Below are positions 27,976-35,347 of a DNA stretch of 64,000 nt, in pieces. Numbering within the stretch: position 1 is the first letter of the stretch; every line of letters begins with the position of its first letter. Source of the stretch: Pseudomonas pohangensis. Its GTDB lineage: Bacteria; Pseudomonadota; Gammaproteobacteria; Pseudomonadales; Pseudomonadaceae. A program made the translations under genes and the position numbers. The notes beneath the pieces are model-generated. The model had not been told where the DNA came from, did not search any database, and saw nothing but the letters and a program-made list of their open reading frames with translations. The DNA is taken from contig NZ_LT629785.1 in assembly GCF_900105995.1 (NCBI RefSeq), positions 2,542,001-2,606,000 on the forward strand. The letters run 5' to 3'.

Positions 27976-28524
27976 ATGTCCTGGAAGAACACCGATAAAC
28001 GCTTTGGCAGCCTGTCGATCGCCCTGCACTGGCTGATGTTCCTGTTACTGGCGGGGGTTTATGCCTGCATCGAACTCAAGGGCAACTTCCCCAAGGGAAG
28101 TGACATGCGCGAACTGCTCAAGCAATGGCACTTCATGCTCGGCCTGTCGGTGTTCTTTCTGGTCTGGATACGCATTGCTGCGCGGCTGATCGCTCCTACT
28201 CCGAAAATCCAGCCTGAACCGCCAGCCCTCCAGGAGAAGATTGCCAAGCTGATGTATCTGGCTCTCTATCTGCTGATGATCGGCGCACCGCTGGCCGGCT
28301 GGCTGATTCTCAGCGCCGCGGGCAAACCGATCCCGTTCTTTGGTCTGGAGTTACCCGCGCTGATCGGCCCGGATAAAGCCCTCGCCGGCGACATCAAGGA
28401 ATTGCACGAACTGGCAGGCACTATCGGCTACTGGCTGATTGGCATCCACACCGCTGCCGCGCTGTACCACCACTATGTATTGCGCGATAACGCCCTGCTG
28501 ATCATGAAGCCGCAACGCGACTGA
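27976..28524 (+). CDS. Cytochrome b561-family membrane protein
   Basis: 182 residues with four hydrophobic helices. Histidines are placed as in the diheme CybB group: ALHWLMF (His 19), QWHFMLGL (His 51), ELHELAGTIGYW (His 142) and GIHTAAALYHHYVL (His 155). It probably shuttles electrons between quinols and periplasmic or oxidative-stress reactions. It stands alone upstream of rimO. Confidence 0.88.
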   Translation: MSWKNTDKRFGSLSIALHWLMFLLLAGVYACIELKGNFPKGSDMRELLKQWHFMLGLSVFFLVWIRIAARLIAPTPKIQPEPPALQEKIAKLMYLALYLLMIGAPLAGWLILSAAGKPIPFFGLELPALIGPDKALAGDIKELHELAGTIGYWLIGIHTAAALYHHYVLRDNALLIMKPQRD

Positions 28525-28538
28525 CTCACCCTGACGCA

Positions 28539-28565
28539 GCAGCCCTGTCGCAATGACAGGGCTGC
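28539..28565. other. Strong hairpin downstream of the cytochrome b gene
   Basis: GCAGCCCTGTC/GACAGGGCTGC perfect 11-bp stem with a 5-base loop, 14 bases after the stop. There is no T run, so it may be an RNA 3' end stabiliser or a weak terminator. Confidence 0.4.
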
Positions 28566-28711
28566 AAACTGCACACTCCGCTCTGACATCCCGCCACGAT
28601 CAACAGATTCCATCACCCCGCTCTGGCCAAGGTCTGGAGCGGCCGGTAGAATTGCGCACTTTTTGATCAGCGCAATGAAAGCCATTCGCGCGTCTCCAGC
28701 CGAGGTTTGCC

Positions 28712-28774
28712 ATGTCCACCCCCGCCACCCCGAAAGTCGGTTTTGTCAGCCTTGGTTGCCCTAGAGTTAAATAG
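28712..28774 (+). pseudogene. rimO: Displaced 5' stub of rimO at the left element junction
   Basis: The native rimO start (GAGG, then ATG 28712) encodes MSTPATPKVGFVSLGCP. At TGCCC the frame enters the mobile element and ends after RVK at a TAG (28772-28774). The same VGFVSLGCP and the following KALVDSER resume in the intact rimO at 38387. The stub keeps its own ribosome site and probably the native promoter, so a 20-residue peptide could still be made and transcription could enter the element. Confidence 0.9.
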
Positions 28775-28775
28775 T
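28745..28775 (+). other. attL of the rimO-integrated element
   Basis: Chromosomal half GTCAGCCTTGGT, then TGCCC, then the element half CTAGAGTTAAATAG. The likely crossover dinucleotide is TG at 28757-28758, inferred from the symmetry of the rebuilt attP. Confidence 0.75.
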
Positions 28776-28986
28776 ACATACAAATTAATTGCACTATTTT
28801 TGCACGCCATTCCGCCTAAGCAGCCAGTCCGCCCGCCCTACCTAATGTCTACTTTCTTGCCCCTGCATATCGGGCAAATTGCTGCTCCTCTGCAAGCCTG
28901 TCGCATGCAAGACAAAGTGCAGCAGCGCACACATTTTCTGAGCGTGGACAATGCAGCACACTGCGGGCATTTACCTACGCAAGACA

Positions 28987-29430
28987 TTAGCTTGCTGCCT
29001 TTTTACTTGGCTTTGTTACAGCCATCAGCATCGCATCTAGCTCGCCAGCATTAACTGCCTGAGCAACAGTTTCGATCACAGTCGGAACGTCTTTCAGCTC
29101 GCCTACTTCGATTGCGAACTTACCCTTGGCGAGTTCAAGCGGCTTGTTTCCGTAGCGAACTTCTAGGAAGTGCTTGCTATTGCAAGCAAAGAACCAGCGC
29201 TTTAGACGCTTAGGTACGCGCACCTTTGTCTTGGTGCCTGTCTCAGCATTCTGTACCCACTTATCCTTCAAAACTTCATGGGTTTCGCCTGTCAGATCAG
29301 CCCAAGCCATCGCTCGCTGCTCTTCCAGATGAAGAAGCAATTTGCTGCGACGATTCAGCACAGGATCAACAGACCCTACGACGGGTTTTACAGTGAGATT
29401 CAAGCTGGAAAGCAAGTTAGTAGTTTTCAT
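28987..29430 (-). CDS. Small element protein, DUF6641-like
   Basis: 147 residues, starting MKTTNLLSSLNLTVKPVVG and then PVLNRRSKLLLHLEEQ. This start, with a basic NRRxKL segment, is typical of DUF6641-type proteins found in phages and islands; the match is from memory. The middle (KTKVRVPKRLKRWFF) is strongly basic, suggesting nucleic-acid binding. There is a short Lys/Ala tail. AGAGGG lies upstream of the ATG. It is the leftmost gene of the element and is read toward attL. Function unknown. Confidence 0.6.
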   Translation of the reverse strand: MKTTNLLSSLNLTVKPVVGSVDPVLNRRSKLLLHLEEQRAMAWADLTGETHEVLKDKWVQNAETGTKTKVRVPKRLKRWFFACNSKHFLEVRYGNKPLELAKGKFAIEVGELKDVPTVIETVAQAVNAGELDAMLMAVTKPSKKAAS

Positions 29431-29557
29431 ATGTAGCCCTCTGTGTTTTTTAAAACTTGAGCTAATTATGTAGTCAAATTTCGCAGAGGACGACCAGTAA
29501 TTTTTGCATTTATAGCTTTATATTATGTATGAAGAAGAAATATAAAAGCTAAACATT

Positions 29558-30043
29558 TCATCTTTGAATAGTCAGGTCGTACTCTCTGCCGTCATTTCGT
29601 ATGCATTGACCTAGCCCTGATTTAGATCGAGTGTTAAATGTAAAAACACATCTAATAAAAGCGCCGCCATAGCTTTTAATATTAATTAAGCCATTCCCTT
29701 GAGCAGATCTTGTCGATGAAGACATTGTTCCGTAGTTATAGTTGGTTCCGTTTGCATTTACTGTACTAGTACCATCTGAAACAGACGCAGAACCTGTACT
29801 TGTTGAGTTTACATTAACCAAAGAATAGCTACCTCCTTGGTCTTGATAAGACCAAATTCCCGTATAGGAGTCGTTTTCAATTAAAGCGTTAGCGTTTCCA
29901 CTGCTGGCTCTATATGTTGCCCCTGTTGATCCTGTATAAAAATTCCCATCAGATTTGTCTATAAAAGTTAGTGTTGCATTTGACTGGCACGCACTAAGGA
30001 TTGCTGTGCTTAGTAACACTAAATAGAGTTTAATTTTTTTCAT
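29558..30043 (-). CDS. Predicted lipoprotein of unknown function
   Basis: 161 residues. MKKIKLYLVLLSTAILSAC is a clear lipoprotein signal with lipobox LSAC, cleavage before Cys19. Residue 20 is Gln, so outer-membrane sorting is expected. The mature part is rich in Ser, Thr, Asn and Gly with beta-strand-like alternation, plus two Cys near the C-terminus (RCVFTF and GQCIRND) that could form a disulfide. The AT-rich codon use differs from backbone genes. AAGGACACCGAA precedes the ATG. A surface or exclusion role would be a guess; I do not recognise the family. Confidence 0.65.
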   Translation of the reverse strand: MKKIKLYLVLLSTAILSACQSNATLTFIDKSDGNFYTGSTGATYRASSGNANALIENDSYTGIWSYQDQGGSYSLVNVNSTSTGSASVSDGTSTVNANGTNYNYGTMSSSTRSAQGNGLINIKSYGGAFIRCVFTFNTRSKSGLGQCIRNDGREYDLTIQR

Positions 30044-30215
30044 TTCGGTGTCCTTAAGGTCTGTGTGTTCAGCTTGAAGTCATATTCTTCTACATTGTAG
30101 GCAGCCACACAAGCTTAGCTGGTTTGCAGGTCTGCGTTGTGTCGTAAGCAAAGGCGAAATTGCCTCGTAGCTGGAGAGCTTTTGCGGAGGCTGGTAGCGG
30201 TCGGGGAGATTCGTT

Positions 30216-30356
30216 ATGTGCAAAATACCTGTGCACACGACACGGTCACGCCTAAAAGTAGATGCGAATCTTCATCTAGGGGTAGAGACTGGTCTAGAGT
30301 TAAAGATGCTCTTGATAGGTTCAGGAGCCATGGCTGGTCCACAACAAAAGGAGTAG
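30216..30356 (+). CDS. Possible 46-residue small protein
   Basis: A short frame beginning MCKIPVHTTRSRLKVDANL, with GGGGAG seven bases before the ATG. Its TAG stop lies just before the next gene's ATG and overlaps that gene's ribosome-binding stretch, which suggests translational coupling. I know no homolog. It is too short to be certain. The rest of 30044-30215 shows no gene. Confidence 0.35.
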   Translation: MCKIPVHTTRSRLKVDANLHLGVETGLELKMLLIGSGAMAGPQQKE

Positions 30357-30359
30357 GAA

Positions 30360-30602
30360 ATGCGTAAGTTATGGGAGATTTCACAAGAAATTCAGCTGGT
30401 CTGGGGCTCTAACATTAGTAAATTTGCTCGACCGTATATTGATGCTATGTCCGAGCTTGATAGCATAACGGATCAATACAACGAACAAGATGCTCGTTCT
30501 GTGGTCAGTGATTTTCTAACTAATGCAGGGGGTTGGCGCGGAGACAGAGCACGAGAAATAAAGTCAGAGCTTAAGCAAATTCTTAAAGGTTCAGACTTGT
30601 AA
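30360..30602 (+). CDS. Small protein of unknown function
   Basis: 80 residues, starting MRKLWEISQEIQLVWGSN. AAGGAG six bases before the ATG is a strong ribosome site. Mostly helical and acidic, with a GGWRGDRAREIKSELKQIL C-terminal helix. I do not recognise it. It is the first well-supported gene of a plus-strand group of unknowns (30216-31674). Confidence 0.55.
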   Translation: MRKLWEISQEIQLVWGSNISKFARPYIDAMSELDSITDQYNEQDARSVVSDFLTNAGGWRGDRAREIKSELKQILKGSDL

Positions 30603-30704
30603 TTTCACAGACATTACGAAATCGCAGATACTAAGCCAGATCGCCAGCGATGCCAATATGGGTTCGTCTTGGGTACATACTGACGTTGAAATGGGGCATA
30701 TAGC

Positions 30705-31124
30705 TTGAAAAATATATCAATGACTGAGTTTTTCATTCGTCTCGGAGCGCCACTAAAGAATGCGATGTGGTCTTGGGGGAGTGTGCGAAATAGCGATAGC
30801 ACCATATTCCTGCGCGTGTGGCAAGACCGTACTAAAACAATAAACGGCAAAACTCATTACATGGTGCTTCACACAAGTAAACACGCAGACACTTCCGGCT
30901 TGGGATACTCAGAGCGAAAAGAGCATATAGACCTTATTCAAGCTGGAGCGCCATGCTTCTTAGTGATATGTATTCCTGTGGACAGAGACTCATCACCCCG
31001 TAAGGTACTTAGATGCAAGATGGATGTTCTTTTCAAGGCGGGAAATTCACCGGTAGTAGGTGATGATGGAAATTTGTATCTGGAAAGATTTGAGGGCGTG
31101 CATTTCGACCAAGTAAAATCGTGA
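30705..31124 (+). CDS. Protein of unknown function
   Basis: 139 residues from TTG 30705 (GGGG 8 bases upstream); ATG 30720 is an alternative that lacks a clear ribosome site. A compact globular protein with a Trp-rich N-terminal part (WSWGSVRNSDSTIFLRVWQD), a GLGYSERKEHIDLIQ segment, and a beta-rich centre (CFLVICIPVD). I recall similar orphan proteins in bacterial islands, sometimes near restriction genes, but no catalytic motif is visible. Confidence 0.6.
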   Translation: MKNISMTEFFIRLGAPLKNAMWSWGSVRNSDSTIFLRVWQDRTKTINGKTHYMVLHTSKHADTSGLGYSERKEHIDLIQAGAPCFLVICIPVDRDSSPRKVLRCKMDVLFKAGNSPVVGDDGNLYLERFEGVHFDQVKS

Positions 31125-31296
31125 ATTATGAGAGTCATACGGTAGCTTTTATAACGATGATCTGACCACTTTTGGCACCTCACCTGGGCAGTCAAGACCA
31201 CAGACAGCTCGCTGCTAGCAGCCAACTGTAGACACTCTGTCAATGAACCCGTACTGTCGCCCGAAGAAAAGCTATCTTCCAGCGGAGGCTGGTTCA

Positions 31297-31674
31297 ATGC
31301 TGAGATGTGTAGAAGATGGAGAGCCCTTCCAGGCGTATGCAGAGAAGATCAAGTGCGCCGGTGCGAAACAGGCGTATCGCTACCTCATTGGGTGGGGTGC
31401 GGAGTCTGCAACATACACATGTTTTCCAAAAAAGCATGGTTGGATGAAGAGCGTCCGACTCTACCGAGGAAAGGCATGGAATTTTTCTGTTGTTCCATAT
31501 CAACAGTACCTATCGTTCTACTTTCGAAAGCCATGCCTCAGCTTCGAAAAGTACTCCAGATACGAAATCCTCCGCATCTTTCCTCAAGCTGAAGAGTCCA
31601 GCGCAGGTGAATACATTGTGCGCGTTGCATCAGTGGAAGATGCCATCCGGATAGCATCGTACATCGAAAGCTGA
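31297..31674 (+). CDS. Protein of unknown function
   Basis: 125 residues from ATG 31297, chosen because GGAGG lies 8 bases upstream; the frame is open from an earlier ATG at 31243 with no ribosome site. Basic and aromatic-rich (GWMKSVRLYRGKAWNFSV, SFYFRKPCLSFEKY), ending with VRVASVEDAIRIASYI, which resembles a small alpha/beta end. No family recognised. It converges on the tyrosine recombinase gene. Confidence 0.5.
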   Translation: MLRCVEDGEPFQAYAEKIKCAGAKQAYRYLIGWGAESATYTCFPKKHGWMKSVRLYRGKAWNFSVVPYQQYLSFYFRKPCLSFEKYSRYEILRIFPQAEESSAGEYIVRVASVEDAIRIASYIES

Positions 31675-31699
31675 TCGAACGTCATTTTCAGTGCCACCT

Positions 31700-32269
31700 T
31701 CAAATCAGCTCGACCGCCTTGCGCAGCATGTCATCGTTTACGTCGATGTACCGCTGCGTCGTAGCAATGCTGCGGTGCCCACTCAAAGCAGCAAGCACAC
31801 GGACTGACACGCCTTTCGAAGCAAGCTCTGTGATAAATGAGCGCCTGCCGCTGTGCGATGTTGCGCCCTGTAGCCCACAGCGCTCGTAAATACGCTGTAG
31901 TAGCTGCGTAGCTGTGTTTGACGTGAACTGCTTGCTCTTTTGCGTGCGAAACAAAAAGTCTGCACTGTGACGCGCTACAGCGCTTTGCACATAGCGTTTT
32001 AGCTCCTTGCGCATACGCACGGGCACAAACACCACTCGCGCCCGATTGCCCTTTGTTTGCTCTGCAGTGAGCTGTATCTCTGAGCGAATTTCGCCGTTGC
32101 AATCAACCACGTCGCCAAGTCGCAAGCTAACCACTTCGCCAATGCGCATGCCTGTCCAGTGCGTAAGCAGCAGCATTGCTCTGTTCCTCTCTGCGTGCCG
32201 TTCGCAAGCAGCGTTGTAATCGAGGACGCGCTTGAGCTCGGTTTTGCTGAGTGTTTTTGCTTGTGCCAC
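31700..32269 (-). CDS. Compact tyrosine recombinase (catalytic domain only)
   Basis: 189 residues. All six active-site residues are visible: Arg42 (GMRIGE), Lys73 (QTKGNRAR), His139 and Arg142 (HSGRR), His165 (SGHRS) and nucleophile Tyr174 (TTQRYID). An N-terminal core-binding domain is absent or minimal, as in FimB/FimE-type switches of about 200 residues. GTG 32269 has AGGTGG 7 bases upstream. It cannot easily explain the rimO junctions, which have only 5 bp of identity. It may act in multimer resolution, on an invertible segment, or on another site. Confidence 0.85.
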   Translation of the reverse strand: MAQAKTLSKTELKRVLDYNAACERHAERNRAMLLLTHWTGMRIGEVVSLRLGDVVDCNGEIRSEIQLTAEQTKGNRARVVFVPVRMRKELKRYVQSAVARHSADFLFRTQKSKQFTSNTATQLLQRIYERCGLQGATSHSGRRSFITELASKGVSVRVLAALSGHRSIATTQRYIDVNDDMLRKAVELI

Positions 32270-32591
32270 TTTTAACCACCTAATGTAATGTTTTCACATG
32301 TACATTGTGTTTTCTTACATATATTCTGGACAACCGATTTGCTGCTTGCATTATCTCTATTGAAATCAAGTGGTTATGTCGTAATGTAAGATATTACTTA
32401 TTTTCTTATATTTAATTATCTGCTTCTGCCATGCCTTTCAGTGGCTGTCTGTCTTTGCTTGTAGCTCAGTCTTCTTCACTGCTTTGCTTTTGACAGCACT
32501 CAACACTACGTACTCAAACGCATAAAAACTTGTTGCAGCTTTTCCTAACTCCTGTCCGGAAAAGCCATTCACGCTGTTTCTGGCTACAGTC
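32270..32591. other. AT-rich non-coding interval with short repeats
   Basis: Between the two minus-strand genes. It holds TAATGTAA at 32281 and 32382 as a direct repeat, and TAACCAC at 32273-32279 opposite GTGGTTA at 32370-32376 as an inverted pair. These lie directly upstream of the tyrosine recombinase and could be its binding sites or operators. No gene seen. Confidence 0.35.
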
Positions 32592-33134
32592 CTAAAATGC
32601 AGGGTCGTTCGGCACAAACGTGTTGTCTACGTCCCACGTCCCAAGGCAATCCATAGCTTTGGCAGAGCTGCTTTTTGCCTCTTTAAGCACGTAGTCAAAA
32701 ACTGTGTGTCCGATGCTCAGCTCCTGAACGTTGATTTTGTCTGCTTGTTTGACTTCGTTTACCCAGCAATGGCGGAAGAAGCGCTCAATGTCTGCTGTAG
32801 CAAATTCCTTGCTGATGTTGCCAAGGCAGACGTTGACGTGGACTGTTCCGCTCTGCAGTACGTTGGGGTTCAAGAACTCAATTGTTGAAAGCGTTAATGG
32901 GCGGAATTGGTGTTGTTTTTTTCTTGCCCGGCGCTCATGCCCTGGATTCACTAAGTCCGTGAAGTGGTTGAGAGCATGGTGCAAGTCGGCGCTCGTTTGT
33001 TGAGCAAAGCGGGCAATTTGAGCAGCCGAGCAGTTGCTGGGTCGAAAGCGCGTATGGGCAACGATGTAATGCGTTGCGAGGGGTCGATGCTGCTCAAAGA
33101 AGCTGAGAATGTCGCTGGCGGTATAGGCTCTCAT
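32592..33134 (-). CDS. Rep-like HUH endonuclease candidate
   Basis: 180 residues. Two hallmarks of rolling-circle initiators and relaxases are visible in the right order: a metal-binding motif HVNVCLG at residues 99-105 (HVN in place of HUH) and YVLK at 148-151 (the YxxK catalytic-tyrosine motif), with CWVNEV between them. This is the pattern of small Rep proteins of phage- and satellite-type elements. The unusual Asn in the HUH position and the small size mean activity is uncertain. It is divergent from the DUF6626-like gene across a long palindrome, a typical place for an origin or operator. Confidence 0.55.
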   Translation of the reverse strand: MRAYTASDILSFFEQHRPLATHYIVAHTRFRPSNCSAAQIARFAQQTSADLHHALNHFTDLVNPGHERRARKKQHQFRPLTLSTIEFLNPNVLQSGTVHVNVCLGNISKEFATADIERFFRHCWVNEVKQADKINVQELSIGHTVFDYVLKEAKSSSAKAMDCLGTWDVDNTFVPNDPAF

Positions 33135-33137
33135 TTA

Positions 33138-33175
33138 GATAAATACTCCGTAATGTGTGATTACGTGTATTTATC
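33138..33175. repeat. 38-bp near-perfect palindrome between rep-like and regulator genes
   Basis: Left arm GATAAATACTCCGTAAT and right arm ATTACGTGTATTTATC enclose a GTGTG loop; the arms differ only by TC versus T in the middle. It begins 3 bases upstream of the rep-like start. The rep-like ribosome site (GGAG) lies inside the stem, so an RNA hairpin could hide it. It may be an operator for the divergent regulator or a replication hairpin. Confidence 0.7.
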
Positions 33176-33191
33176 AACGAGGAGTTAAAAG

Positions 33192-33494
33192 GTGGCTAAA
33201 AAGTGTATTTTTGATATATATCAGTATGTTAAGAGCTTAGGAGCAGTCGTTTCGCAGAAGGAGTTTTGCGAGAAGTGGCTCGGAAGAAGCGAGTGCTACT
33301 TCAGAACAATTCGACACAAGGGTAAGGAGCCAAGCCTTGCTGCGATGGCAGCATGCGCTAGACGGCTAGATGCTTACATTGAAGAGGTTGAGTCGGCTGG
33401 AGCGAGTGATGCAGATGTTCAGTCATTGCGGAGCGTGCAGGATGCTTGCAACAAGCTAATAAATGAACGGATTTATGGCGTGGCGAGGGGCTGA
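33192..33494 (+). CDS. DUF6626-like putative regulator
   Basis: 100 residues from GTG 33192, with GAGGAG about 7 bases upstream. The segment SQKEFCEKWLGRSECYFRTI, followed by PSLAAMAACARRL, resembles DUF6626 proteins (LGRSxxYxxxxR...PS), a short HTH-like family found on mobile elements. It is divergent from the rep-like gene and separated from it by the palindrome, so repression of that promoter pair is a reasonable inference. Confidence 0.6.
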   Translation: MAKKCIFDIYQYVKSLGAVVSQKEFCEKWLGRSECYFRTIRHKGKEPSLAAMAACARRLDAYIEEVESAGASDADVQSLRSVQDACNKLINERIYGVARG

Positions 33495-33633
33495 AATGCT
33501 TCGTTCGCGTTTCGTCCCCTTAACTCGACTGCGAGACAACGAAATACCTGTGATCAGCCAAAATGGGTAAGCAAGGGCGTTGCAGTTTTTTGCACTATTT
33601 CAGCACTCGCTATGAATATGACGCTCATTTTAT

Positions 33634-33867
33634 TTACGGAAGCAGGTACGCCTGAGTAGGCAGTACTCGGTTTGTATCTGGCTTAGGTGGTTGGGGTCCT
33701 TCGGGCTTGATTGGCTTTTGTGCTTTTTTTGGCTTCGGTTTTTTCGGTTCCGCAGGCTGCTTCTCTGCTGTCCGTGCGCATCTTGGCTTTGGTGATGCAG
33801 GGTTTACTGCAGTTCTAATTTTTGGCTTGGGTATTTTGGTTTCTGGTGTAATTTCGTGCAGTCTCAT
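33634..33867 (-). CDS. Small Lys/Pro-rich protein
   Basis: 77 residues. AGGAG precedes ATG 33867 by 7 bases, supporting translation. More than half of the protein is a basic Pro/Lys repeat region (KPKPKKAQKPIKPEGPQPPK), probably disordered, perhaps DNA- or membrane-associated. The short ends (MRLHEITPE, TQAYLLP) are non-repetitive. No family recognised. Confidence 0.5.
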   Translation of the reverse strand: MRLHEITPETKIPKPKIRTAVNPASPKPRCARTAEKQPAEPKKPKPKKAQKPIKPEGPQPPKPDTNRVLPTQAYLLP

Positions 33868-33958
33868 AGTGATCTCCTAATAACTTTATTTATCAGGATC
33901 GGATGCTATGAAGAAATATAAAATTTTCTGTTAAGAGAAATGGTAAATTCGGAAGCGC

Positions 33959-34345
33959 TCAAGTCAGGTCAATGCCATATTTTTTAATAAGTATTTCTGA
34001 AAACTCAACAACGTCACTGCTTACATGTTGACGGAGTAATGTGGCAAAAAGGTATTCGTTGGTGTATCGAACTCCATTGTTCTCAGCGATCATGCGAAAT
34101 TTTTGTGTGCCTAGCTTTGGGATAGTTGCAGCATTTACAAAATACGTGAAGTACCGATTAGGATTTTTTATTCTATGTAGGTGGAAATTAGTGCTTGAGG
34201 CTAGTCTATCAACGTAGCGCGAACCTTTTACACAGGTCGAGCGCAAACGTATCTCTAATGCCACATTGTCTGCGCTGTTATCAATCGGCAAAAAATGCTC
34301 TTCAGCCCAACGTTCTTTATCGTCTTCTGAGTAGTGGTTAGGCAT
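33959..34345 (-). CDS. Protein of unknown function
   Basis: 128 residues, starting MPNHYSEDDKERWAEEHFLP. GGAGG lies about 7 bases before the ATG. A charged helical N-terminus precedes a mixed region RLASSTNFHLHRIKNPNRYF. I recognise no motif. The terminator at 34374-34402 separates it from the gene upstream, so it needs its own promoter. Confidence 0.55.
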   Translation of the reverse strand: MPNHYSEDDKERWAEEHFLPIDNSADNVALEIRLRSTCVKGSRYVDRLASSTNFHLHRIKNPNRYFTYFVNAATIPKLGTQKFRMIAENNGVRYTNEYLFATLLRQHVSSDVVEFSEILIKKYGIDLT

Positions 34346-34373
34346 ACGTCCTCCGCTTTTAGATTACTTTAGC

Positions 34374-34402
34374 CAAAAAAAAGCCCCTCTGAAAGGGGCT
34401 TT
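34374..34402 (-). terminator. Terminator between two element genes
   Basis: On the minus strand, AAAGCCCCT-TTCAG-AGGGGCTT is followed by a run of T, 18 bases after the stop of the 270-residue gene. Confidence 0.85.
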
Positions 34403-34419
34403 GAATGGTGGATATTTAC

Positions 34420-35232
34420 TTATGCTGGAAGAGACTCTAGCTCTTGTGTGATCACAGATGCTGTAGAAGTATTTTTTCTTCCGATGCGACCAAGCTTGCT
34501 AGAAACTTCTACACTTGCTTTTTGTCTTTCCAGCTCAAGCTTGTCGTGGAGCTTTTGTTTTCCTTCTTCATATTTCGGACTTCTAACTATGAATTTACCA
34601 AACTCTTCATATGTAAGTTTTACTAAATTTTCATCTGTAGATATATACTTGAGGGCAATGTCGCCAGTTTTTTCATCTACAACACACAACAGCAAGCACT
34701 CACGGCTACTCATGATTTCAGCTAACTGTTTATTTTTAAACTTAGCTATTTTAGGAATGAATCCTAAATCATGAGCTTTTTTTGCAACTTCAATCAAATG
34801 TTCGCGCAAAATATTTTCTTTTATAGCTGTTTCATTTGTTCGAATTACACCATTGACGCCGCCATTTTGTTTTAACCATTGCTGCATAGATACTTCTCCA
34901 GCAATGCCTATATCGTTTTCAATGGCTTTTTGAATAGCTTTAGCATAAGCGTAATGCTGCTTGTTCTCTTCGCCAAATACTGATTTTGCAATTAGCGTAG
35001 ATAGCTTGGTCGTGCTATTCCATTTGAAGTAGCAAAGTGATTTAAATGCAGATTCGTAAGACTCACTTTTACGTAAAAAATAATAAAAATCTAAACATCC
35101 ATCTAATAGGTTGTACAGACTAGTTTCAGCAGTTTGCAGTTGAGCATTCCAGGTTTTATGTTGCAATTTAAGATCGGTAAGGGTTTTTTGGATCTGATTT
35201 TCTACAGCTGTTTCATTGATTTCATTTTTCAT
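34420..35232 (-). CDS. Protein of unknown function (270 residues)
   Basis: Starts MKNEINETAVENQIQKTL. Mostly helical, with a coiled-coil-like N-terminus, aromatic LLDGCLDFYYFLRKSESY, and a charged C-terminal helix (EEGKQKLHDKLELERQKA). AT-rich codon use. No catalytic motif is visible. Its own terminator follows. It is separated from the divergent 264-residue gene by 115 AT-rich bases that probably hold both promoters. Confidence 0.6.
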   Translation of the reverse strand: MKNEINETAVENQIQKTLTDLKLQHKTWNAQLQTAETSLYNLLDGCLDFYYFLRKSESYESAFKSLCYFKWNSTTKLSTLIAKSVFGEENKQHYAYAKAIQKAIENDIGIAGEVSMQQWLKQNGGVNGVIRTNETAIKENILREHLIEVAKKAHDLGFIPKIAKFKNKQLAEIMSSRECLLLCVVDEKTGDIALKYISTDENLVKLTYEEFGKFIVRSPKYEEGKQKLHDKLELERQKASVEVSSKLGRIGRKNTSTASVITQELESLPA

Positions 35233-35347
35233 TTCAATTACCTTTTAGTTTTGTTTGTCGCCTATCATTAAGCGATGTGTATATAATATGCTTTTGAGAC
35301 TGTTTTCGATTCCAACAACGAACGCTACCTTTGATGGTTGTTAGCAT

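Noticed and set aside
28539..28565. Classical terminator after the cytochrome b gene
   Set aside because: The stem is strong but no T run follows, so it is recorded only as a hairpin.
28600..29054. Frames crossing the left junction (28600-28794 minus and 28707-29054 plus)
   Set aside because: They exist only because two unrelated sequences were joined at attL. Neither has a ribosome site or protein-like composition beyond the junction.
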